Assembly (NCBI GenBank): GCA_964552235.1 | Contig: CAZKGO010000010.1 | Coordinates: 26,357 to 90,356 of the forward strand | From: CAVTHK01 sp964552235 | GTDB taxonomy: Bacteria; Spirochaetota; Spirochaetia; SZUA-6; CAVTHK01 | Direction of reading: 5' to 3' | Length of the DNA stretch: 64,000 nt | Shown: piece after piece, positions 58,726 through 64,000 of the stretch | How the letters are laid out: every line of letters starts with the position of its first letter | Position numbering within the stretch: position 1 is the first letter of the stretch | Notes under the pieces: generated by a model | Seen by the model: the letters and a program-made list of their open reading frames with translations, nothing else | Database searches by the model: none | Told to the model about the DNA's origin: nothing | Translations under genes and position numbers: made by a program

Positions 58726-59601
58726 TCACTCGTCCTTTCCGCGCGCGGCCAGAAGGCGCGCGATCTCCTGACGGCTGACCACGTAGGTCTCGCCGCAGAA
58801 GTGGCACACCACCGTCTGGGGCTTCTCCTCGGCTGCCATCTCCTCCAGTTCGCTCCTCGGCAGCATGGCGAGCACGGCGTCGACCCGCTGCCGGCTGCAC
58901 CGGCAGGCAAAGGCGAGAGGCGCCGTCCCGACCACGACCAAGTCCTCGACTCCGGCGACGGCGCCCACATCGAGGACGCCGCCCTCCGACTCCAGCAGCC
59001 GGGCGACCGAGCCGTCGTCGAAGCGCTCCAGGACTTCGACGAACTTGTCCGTGGAGGCGTCGGGCAGCCGCTGCGCGATCACGCCTCGGGCCCGGCTCGG
59101 CCTGCCGTCCTCCAGGCCGACCTCGATCGCCACGGCTGTCGGCGTCTGGCGCGACTGGTTGTAGTAACGCGCGAGGTTGCGCTGGATGTCGGGAGGGGTG
59201 GCCGCCACCACCCCGGTGTACAGCACCTGGCGCGGCATCGAGTGCAGCACGGTCATGTGCCCTTCGCTGCCCAGGCTCCCGGCCAGGTCCGGCGATGCGG
59301 CCTCGTCGAGCTCGCCCAGGGTCTTGCGGTAAGTGTAGCCCCGCAGGGAGCCGCCATACAGGGCCTCGACCAGGATGCCGCCGATGGGGCCGTTGACCTT
59401 CCACTGGATCGAGACGGCCTCGCCCTCGTTCTCCAAGTCGGAGGAGACGAGGGCGGCGGCCACCAGCGCCTGCGCGAGCACCGACGCGGCCGTCGGGCCC
59501 GCCAGGTGCCGGCCCGCGAGGACGGCGGCGCTCGCCGTCACTTCGGCGTAGAGAAAGCGCAGCCCGTAGCGGTCAGACAGGGCTCGCTGGAGCTGGTCCA
59601 A
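58726..59601 (-). CDS. hslO: Redox-regulated chaperone Hsp33
   Basis: A 291-residue Hsp33 protein. The zinc/redox switch cysteines are present as FACRCSRQRV and VVCHFCGETYVV (C-x-C and C-x-x-C). VSIQWKVNGPIGGILVEAL and GRSLxGYTYRK-type residues (GGSLRGYTYRKTLG) fit the core. Under oxidative and heat stress Hsp33 loses zinc and binds unfolding proteins. The start is TTG 59601, set by GAGGAG seven bases upstream; it lies inside the 3' end of the ParA gene, a 29-nt overlap. Confidence 0.93.
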   Translation of the reverse strand: MDQLQRALSDRYGLRFLYAEVTASAAVLAGRHLAGPTAASVLAQALVAAALVSSDLENEGEAVSIQWKVNGPIGGILVEALYGGSLRGYTYRKTLGELDEAASPDLAGSLGSEGHMTVLHSMPRQVLYTGVVAATPPDIQRNLARYYNQSRQTPTAVAIEVGLEDGRPSRARGVIAQRLPDASTDKFVEVLERFDDGSVARLLESEGGVLDVGAVAGVEDLVVVGTAPLAFACRCSRQRVDAVLAMLPRSELEEMAAEEKPQTVVCHFCGETYVVSRQEIARLLAARGKDE

Positions 59602-60373
59602 CCTGCGGCTCCTCGACCACCAGCGGTCGCACCTCGGCCCACAGCGCCTCGAAGGCCCGCGAGGCCGGCGAGCGGCCGCGGAACGCCACCAGGGCCTCCC
59701 GGCGAACGCTCATCTGCTCGACGTCGGACGCGTACGGAATGCGGGTCCGCAGCACCGAGGGATCGCCCGAGGCCGCGGCGCACGTGTCGCGGTGCAGGCG
59801 CCGGCGGCCGTCGACCATGGAGAAGAAGGCGAACAGCCGCGATTCGCTGATGCGCCTGCGCTCGTGCAGCTGCCGAAGACGGCACCACGCCTCGACGGAA
59901 AGCGGGGCCGGAACCACCGGCACCAGCACCACCGAGGCCGCCCGCAGCACGTTGAGGCTGGCCAGGGTCAGGCTCGCGGGGCAGTCGAGCAGCACGAGAC
60001 GGTAGCGGGTCGCCAGGGGCGCGAGCACCGAGGCCAGCCGGCGCGTGGGCCGGCCGCCGCGCCGGCGGCCGCGCCGGGCTCCCGCCAGCAGCAGGTCGAG
60101 CCTGCGGTAGGAGAGCGCTGCGGGCAGCACGTCGAGCCGGGGAGCGTCGGTGCCGCGGATGGCGGCCTCGAGCCTGCGGCCTCCGCGCACCAGGCGCCGG
60201 CCGCTCCACCTGCGCGGAGCACGGATGCGAAAGCACCAGGTGGCGGCCCCCTGCGGGTCCAGGTCGCACAGCAGCGTCTCGATGCCGTCGCGCGCCGCCA
60301 GCCACGCCAGGTTCACCGCCGCCGTCGTCTTTCCGACGCCTCCCTTGATGCTGTAGAGGGCGAGGACGGGCAT
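59573..60373 (-). CDS. ParA/MinD-type ATPase (orphan)
   Basis: A 266-residue P-loop ATPase. The deviant Walker A motif YSIKGGVGKTTAAVNLAWLA is at residues 8-27, the A' motif LLCDLDPQGAATW near 34 and Walker B-like VLLDCPASLTLASLN near 125. These match ParA ATPases that position DNA or protein cargo. There is no ParB gene nearby, so it may position a chemoreceptor cluster, carboxysome-like or other cargo, or act with the CHAD protein just upstream (5 nt gap). The middle region (about 55-110) is unusually Arg-rich. Confidence 0.88.
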   Translation of the reverse strand: MPVLALYSIKGGVGKTTAAVNLAWLAARDGIETLLCDLDPQGAATWCFRIRAPRRWSGRRLVRGGRRLEAAIRGTDAPRLDVLPAALSYRRLDLLLAGARRGRRRGGRPTRRLASVLAPLATRYRLVLLDCPASLTLASLNVLRAASVVLVPVVPAPLSVEAWCRLRQLHERRRISESRLFAFFSMVDGRRRLHRDTCAAASGDPSVLRTRIPYASDVEQMSVRREALVAFRGRSPASRAFEALWAEVRPLVVEEPQVGPAPASPV

Positions 60374-60378
60374 GACCT

Positions 60379-61902
60379 TCAGGCTCTCTTACGCTCGAGG
60401 AGCCTGGCGAGGCGCGCGGCGCGGGCGCGGCGTTCGAGATCGGAGAGGCTTCGCCTGAAGCCGCGCTCGAGGGCCTCCTGCTCGCCGCGCAGCGCGGCGG
60501 TGAGGGCGCCGATCGCGGCGGCGGTCTCCAGGTCATCGCGTTCGACCGATTCCATCTGGGCCAGGCAGGCGCGCAGCGTGCTCTGCTGCACCGCCAGGTC
60601 GTGCTGGCGGCCGAGCTTGCGCTGCAGGAGTCGCAGCTGCTTCGCCAGAGGGCCGAGCGAGCCTGCGGGGAACAGCGAGGCGAAACCCTCGGTGAGGTAG
60701 CGCAGCTTCTTGCACTCGATGCGCAGCCTGTGCAGATCGTCGGCGTCGGCGCGCTTGCCGAGCGACGAGAGCAGCCTGCGCAGCCGCGCCAGGCGCTTGC
60801 GCACCAGCTTGCCGACGAGCTCGATCGCCGGGACGCGGCTCTTGCGTCCTCCCGCCAGGGGCCTCGCGAAGGCCGCCTCCCAGCGGCTGCCGATGCTTTG
60901 GTAGGGCTCCGAGGTGAGCGCTTCGACCACGGCGGCCAGCTCCTCGCGTCGGGCCGCGCGCAGCCGCGCGAAAAAGCCGTCGAGGGCAGGCGCCAGGTGC
61001 TCGGGCACCTTGGCCCGGTAGTCGCGGGCGTTCAGCAGGATCACGTCGAGGTCCCGCAACCGGCTCGTGATGCGCCCGACGTAGGCGAAATCGGTCCTCG
61101 CCGCTTCGCCGGCCTCGGGCACGAACACCGCCTCCAGCTGCGCCGTGAGCACGCGCAGCTTGCGCACCGCAATCCTGAACTCGTGCAGGAACTCGGTATC
61201 GATGTCCCTGACGATGCCCTCCTCCAGGCTTCTCATCCAGGAGAGAAGGTCCAGGAGAAGGCTGCGCGCCGCCCGCTCGGCCGGCCACTGGGGCTTGATC
61301 TCGGGGGCGGCGGGCCGCTTCTGCCGCGGCTCGATGCCGAGGGCGCGCAGCGCCCGCGCGTACTCGGACTCCGGCGGTTCGAGCAGGCCCGCGCGCTCCA
61401 GGCGCTCGGCCACGCGGCCGAGCTCCTTGCGGTAGCCCTTGACCCCGCGCAGCTCGAGCACGGCAGCGAGGGGCTTCTCCTGTTCGCCGTCGACGGCCGC
61501 CGCCTCGATGACCGCCAGCCGCGCCACCGTCTTCTGTTCGCGGTCGAGAACCCGCCAGACCGTCGTCAGCGTGCGCACGCGGGCGCGGGCGGTGGCCGCG
61601 CGGACGTCGAGAGCCCGGCGCAGGCGCCGCGCGAGCCGGCCGTCGGCGAGGTCCCACCAGAACAACCGATGCAGCGGCAGCGCGACGGCCGCCTCGGCCA
61701 GCAGTCGGCCGTCGCCCTCGCGAGCCAGCTCCAGGCGCCCGTCCCGGCAGCTCAGCAGCCAGCCCCGGGCGTAGAGACGCCCGTCCGCCGAATCGTAGTA
61801 TGTCCGCTCGGAGGCTCCCGAGGACTCCTTGCGGAGCCCGTAGGATCCCCGCAGCGGCAGCAGCCCTCCGCCGCGGGAGCCATCCAGCAGGTATCTCTTC
61901 AC
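60379..61902 (-). CDS. CHAD-domain protein with an N-terminal CYTH-like region
   Basis: A 507-residue protein starting at GTG 61902 after GGGGAGA. Residues ~20-190 have alternating charged strands and E-x-E-K-like motifs (YYDSADGRLYARGWLLSCRDG, then TVWRVLDREQKTVARL), consistent with a CYTH/triphosphate tunnel fold. The C-terminal ~270 residues form the CHAD domain: EFLHEFRIAVRKLRVLTAQLE and DLHRLRIECKKLRYLTEGF are the two helical repeats with conserved His and basic residues. CHAD domains bind polyphosphate. It heads the operon with ParA, Hsp33 and the unknown 572-residue protein, which hints at a stress- or polyphosphate-linked role. Confidence 0.88.
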   Translation of the reverse strand: MKRYLLDGSRGGGLLPLRGSYGLRKESSGASERTYYDSADGRLYARGWLLSCRDGRLELAREGDGRLLAEAAVALPLHRLFWWDLADGRLARRLRRALDVRAATARARVRTLTTVWRVLDREQKTVARLAVIEAAAVDGEQEKPLAAVLELRGVKGYRKELGRVAERLERAGLLEPPESEYARALRALGIEPRQKRPAAPEIKPQWPAERAARSLLLDLLSWMRSLEEGIVRDIDTEFLHEFRIAVRKLRVLTAQLEAVFVPEAGEAARTDFAYVGRITSRLRDLDVILLNARDYRAKVPEHLAPALDGFFARLRAARREELAAVVEALTSEPYQSIGSRWEAAFARPLAGGRKSRVPAIELVGKLVRKRLARLRRLLSSLGKRADADDLHRLRIECKKLRYLTEGFASLFPAGSLGPLAKQLRLLQRKLGRQHDLAVQQSTLRACLAQMESVERDDLETAAAIGALTAALRGEQEALERGFRRSLSDLERRARAARLARLLERKRA

Positions 61903-62007
61903 GCAATCTCCCCGGTTGCCGGTCCGGGTCCTCTTGGGGCCGGTGCGACTTTTCGCCAATATCGCACGGCCCGTCCGGCGAATCAAGCAGCGGCGCAGCG
62001 TGCGGCG

Positions 62008-62039
62008 AAAAAAACGGGCGGCAGCCGGGGGCCCGCCCG
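62008..62039 (-). terminator. Intrinsic terminator after the sugar isomerase/epimerase gene
   Basis: On the minus strand CGGGCGG pairs with CCGCCCG around an 11-nt loop and is followed by seven T residues. It lies 12 nt after the gene at 62051-62860 and before the CHAD operon. Confidence 0.82.
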
Positions 62040-62050
62040 AAGCCGCGGCC

Positions 62051-62860
62051 TCACCGCGCGAGGGCCGGCCCGAGGACAGCCATGCAGACCGACAGGTCCT
62101 CGCGGAAGCTCCGCTCGATCTCCCCTTCGATGCCGATCCGTCCCTGGAAGCCGATTTCGTCGAGAAAGGCCACCAGTCCCGCAAAATCGATCGCCCCGTG
62201 GCCCGGGAACAGCCGGTTGTTGTCGGAAAAGTGGACGGCGTCGTAGCGGCCGAGGTGTGCACGCAGGGCTTCCCTCAGGTTCCGTTCCTCGATGTTCATG
62301 TTGAAGGTGTCAGGCATGATGCGGAACCAGGGGTTGTGGAAGTCTTTGACAAGATCCCAGGCCTGGTCGAGCCGGGTCGCCACGGGGGAGTAGAAGCGGG
62401 TGACCGCTTCCACGACCAGCGGGACGCCCGCGGCGCGCACGATGGGGTCGAGGAGCGAGAGCGAGTCGCGGAACAGCGGCCGCAGGACCCGCGGGTCCGG
62501 GCCCGGCGGGCCCTGGAGGTAGCCGATGATCACCGAAGCGCCCATGGCGGCCGCGAACTCCACGAACTCCCGTGTCCTCTCCACCGCCCGCTCCCGCCGG
62601 AGCGCATCGGGATCCGACAGCGAGAGCCCGTGGGTCCGGGCTGCGGCTCCCGTGGCGAAAGCGGCCATCGAGAGGCCGTATCCGGACAGGAACGCGGCGA
62701 GATCGGCCGGGTCGATCGCCGCCGGGTCGACGACGTTCAGCTCCACGCTGCTGAAGCCGGCCTCGGCCAACGCCCGCAGCTGGTCGTCGACCTGGGCGTC
62801 CCTGCGGTAGTCCGGCGGCAGCAGCAGCTGCATCGAGAGCGGATGGCGATATCTGGACAC
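62051..62860 (-). CDS. TIM-barrel sugar phosphate isomerase/epimerase-like protein
   Basis: A 269-residue protein of the xylose isomerase-like (AP endonuclease 2) superfamily. Metal ligands of this fold are visible: Glu in VPLVVEAVTRFY, Asp in FRIMPDTFNMNIEE, His in AVHFSDNNRLFPGHGAIDF and Glu in GRIGIEGEIERS. It opens MQLLLPPDYRRDAQVDDQL after a short lead. GTG 62860 with GAGG upstream is the best start; GTG 62875 is possible. Members isomerise or epimerise sugars such as tagatose, hydroxypyruvate or inosose. It is a single-gene unit closed by a terminator. Confidence 0.88.
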   Translation of the reverse strand: MSRYRHPLSMQLLLPPDYRRDAQVDDQLRALAEAGFSSVELNVVDPAAIDPADLAAFLSGYGLSMAAFATGAAARTHGLSLSDPDALRRERAVERTREFVEFAAAMGASVIIGYLQGPPGPDPRVLRPLFRDSLSLLDPIVRAAGVPLVVEAVTRFYSPVATRLDQAWDLVKDFHNPWFRIMPDTFNMNIEERNLREALRAHLGRYDAVHFSDNNRLFPGHGAIDFAGLVAFLDEIGFQGRIGIEGEIERSFREDLSVCMAVLGPALAR

Positions 62861-63007
62861 GCGGCGAGACCTCACCCTATGATGCCCGCGCTCGGCGGCG
62901 GGCCGATTTCAGGCGGGCCAAGGATGGGCCCGGCGCCGGCGAATCGTCAAGCGGCCGGCGCGGCCGCCTCCGGCGGGACCGGGCGCGCCGCGCGACGGGA
63001 GGAGTTC

Positions 63008-64000
63008 GTGGAAGGCTTGTCTATCGATCGAGAACTTGCCCGCGAGCGGGCGCTCACCGACGAGGCGGTTCTCTCCCTCGCCCTTTCGGGTGAGACGGCG
63101 CGCGCCGCGGGGAGCCTCCTGTTCCATACCGAACCCCGGCGCGCGCCCGAGCGCCTCGCCGGCCTGACCGCCGCCCTCGATCGATCATTCGAGTCCGCCG
63201 GGGCAACCGAGCACGCCCGGGCGCTGCAGTTCCTGTTCAAGCTCGCGGTCGACCTCCAGAGCTTCGTGCCGGAGTGGCACCTGGCGCGCGGCCTGCCTGC
63301 CGACCGCATCAACGCCATGGCCGATGCGGCGGTCGCGGCGCTGGGCGGCCTCGAAGCCCGCGACGGCGCCGCTGCTGCCGGTGTGCGGACCGCGCTGCGC
63401 GGCTCGACCCTCGCCCGGCTGGCGGCCGAGGCGGTCGAGGACCGTGCCGCGGCCGAGGCCGAAGCCGACCGGCTGCTCGGCGGCTCGCTCGCCGATGCAG
63501 CGCGGGGGCTGGCGCGGGAGGCGGCCCGGACCAACCTCATCGACATCGCGCGCGCCCGCTTCCGCGGCGAGACCGCCACGCAGTTCGGCAACGACTACGC
63601 GGCCTTTCTCCAGGACATGATCTGGCGAGGGGCGAGCTTTGTCACGACCAACCCGGTGCTCATCAAGGTCGCCTGGGACACCGATCCGGAGCTCTGGAAC
63701 CGCCGTGTCGACGAGCTGATCGCGGGCCGCTACGATCGGGCGGCGCTGCAGGCCATCGCCGCGGGCCCCGACTCCGGCCTGGCCGACGCCGTCGCGGCGA
63801 TCAACTCGCTCGTCACGATGGCCGTGGTGCTCGAGAACTGCCGCCTCCTGCGCGACATCTTCCTGGTCTCGCGCGGCAGAGAAGGATACGTGAGCCTGCA
63901 GGTGAACCCCCGCCTGCACGACGACGCCGTCCGGATGGCCGAAGAGGCCATGGCGCTGCACCGGGAGCTGGCCCGGCGGCTCGGCGGCGTACCCAATGTG
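63008..64000 (+). CDS. Transaldolase-family protein with N-terminal extension (3' end off window)
   Basis: An open frame runs from GTG 63008, placed by GGGAGGAG upstream, to the window edge (331 codons visible). The first ~180 residues are Ala/Arg-rich and helical with no family I recognise. From about residue 182, NLIDIARARFRGETATQFGN and FLQDMIWRGASFVTTNPVLIK begin a transaldolase barrel (the T-T-N-P motif). The catalytic lysine should lie beyond the visible part. It is probably of the same unusual large transaldolase group as the gene at 1554-2642. No clear promoter is seen in the 147 nt shared with the divergent isomerase gene. Confidence 0.8.
   Translation, partial: MEGLSIDRELARERALTDEAVLSLALSGETARAAGSLLFHTEPRRAPERLAGLTAALDRSFESAGATEHARALQFLFKLAVDLQSFVPEWHLARGLPADRINAMADAAVAALGGLEARDGAAAAGVRTALRGSTLARLAAEAVEDRAAAEAEADRLLGGSLADAARGLAREAARTNLIDIARARFRGETATQFGNDYAAFLQDMIWRGASFVTTNPVLIKVAWDTDPELWNRRVDELIAGRYDRAALQAIAAGPDSGLADAVAAINSLVTMAVVLENCRLLRDIFLVSRGREGYVSLQVNPRLHDDAVRMAEEAMALHRELARRLGGVPNV

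Noticed and set aside
57010..59850. A 946-codon plus-strand open frame opposite the 572-residue protein, Hsp33 and part of ParA
   Set aside because: Shadow frame: it spans three well-supported minus-strand genes and has no domain of its own.
1..64000. CRISPR arrays, tRNA/rRNA genes, insertion sequences, prophage or plasmid origin
   Set aside because: No regularly spaced repeats, cloverleaf-like sequences, transposase or integrase genes were seen on reading the gaps. The ParA-type gene lacks ParB and a repeat array, so it is not taken as a partition locus.

Overview
The window is GC-rich (roughly two thirds or more G+C by eye), gene-dense bacterial chromosome with long same-strand runs and many 4-nt start/stop overlaps. 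It most likely comes from a Spirochaetota bacterium. Several solute-binding proteins carry the short A/G-x-x-G/A-E-K/T-x-style N-termini common in spirochaetes (mature starts near AEGAKEQ, GASQGEKP, ATPQGETA, ASPQAEQA), and the gene content is that of a carbohydrate-feeding heterotroph. This placement is inference. No rRNA, tRNA, CRISPR array or intact mobile element was seen.

Left part (1-18.4 kb): a partial D-threonine aldolase-like gene; a leftward operon of a tripartite tricarboxylate-type transporter (tctC, a hairpin terminator, tctB, tctA) with a mannonate-oxidoreductase-type SDR, a transaldolase-family protein and a DinB protein; then a rightward series of secreted PQQ-type sugar dehydrogenase, SH3 protein, M48 lipoprotein protease, CHASE2 adenylate cyclase, GH32 fructanase and 2-hydroxyacid dehydrogenase; then a complete iron/thiamine-type ABC importer (binding protein, fused permease, ATPase).

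Middle part (18.6-39.8 kb): an aldehyde dehydrogenase and a PIN-domain relic; a histidinol-dehydrogenase-like enzyme and a sugar-binding protein divergent from two sugar permeases and a HAD phosphatase; a frameshifted nucleotidyltransferase relic, a membrane methyltransferase and a Uma2 nuclease-like protein; a translationally coupled aminotransferase/RidA/enolase-superfamily dehydratase trio; and a six-gene operon of split transketolase, DeoC, SAF-domain oxidoreductase, aldo/keto reductase and GH31 glucosidase. Upstream of the next SDR (38668) lies an RNA-like leader with four predicted hairpins, two of them near-identical.

Right-centre (39.8-54.2 kb) is the most interesting region. An IolB / DapA-family / aldehyde dehydrogenase cassette sits beside a sugar ABC importer followed by three tandem paralogous proteins of 536-560 residues. 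I read these as a divergent, compact branch related to GH67 alpha-glucuronidases: the three acidic positions that correspond to the GH67 catalytic residues are kept in all copies, together with a shared CxCxxC motif. A cupin and a mannitol-dehydrogenase/fructuronate-reductase-family enzyme lie upstream. Together they suggest import and breakdown of a glucuronic-acid-containing (or similar) oligosaccharide inside the cell.

Right end (54.2-64 kb): two adjacent genes that appear to have lost their central domains (a BaiN/HI0933-type flavoprotein and a 4Fe-4S aldo/keto reductase), archaeal-type cofactor-independent phosphoglycerate mutase, an unrecognised 572-residue protein, Hsp33, an orphan ParA-type ATPase, a CHAD-domain protein, a TIM-barrel sugar isomerase/epimerase and the start of a second transaldolase-family gene that runs off the window. 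Both sugar importers of the middle and right regions lack an ATPase gene and presumably share one encoded elsewhere.
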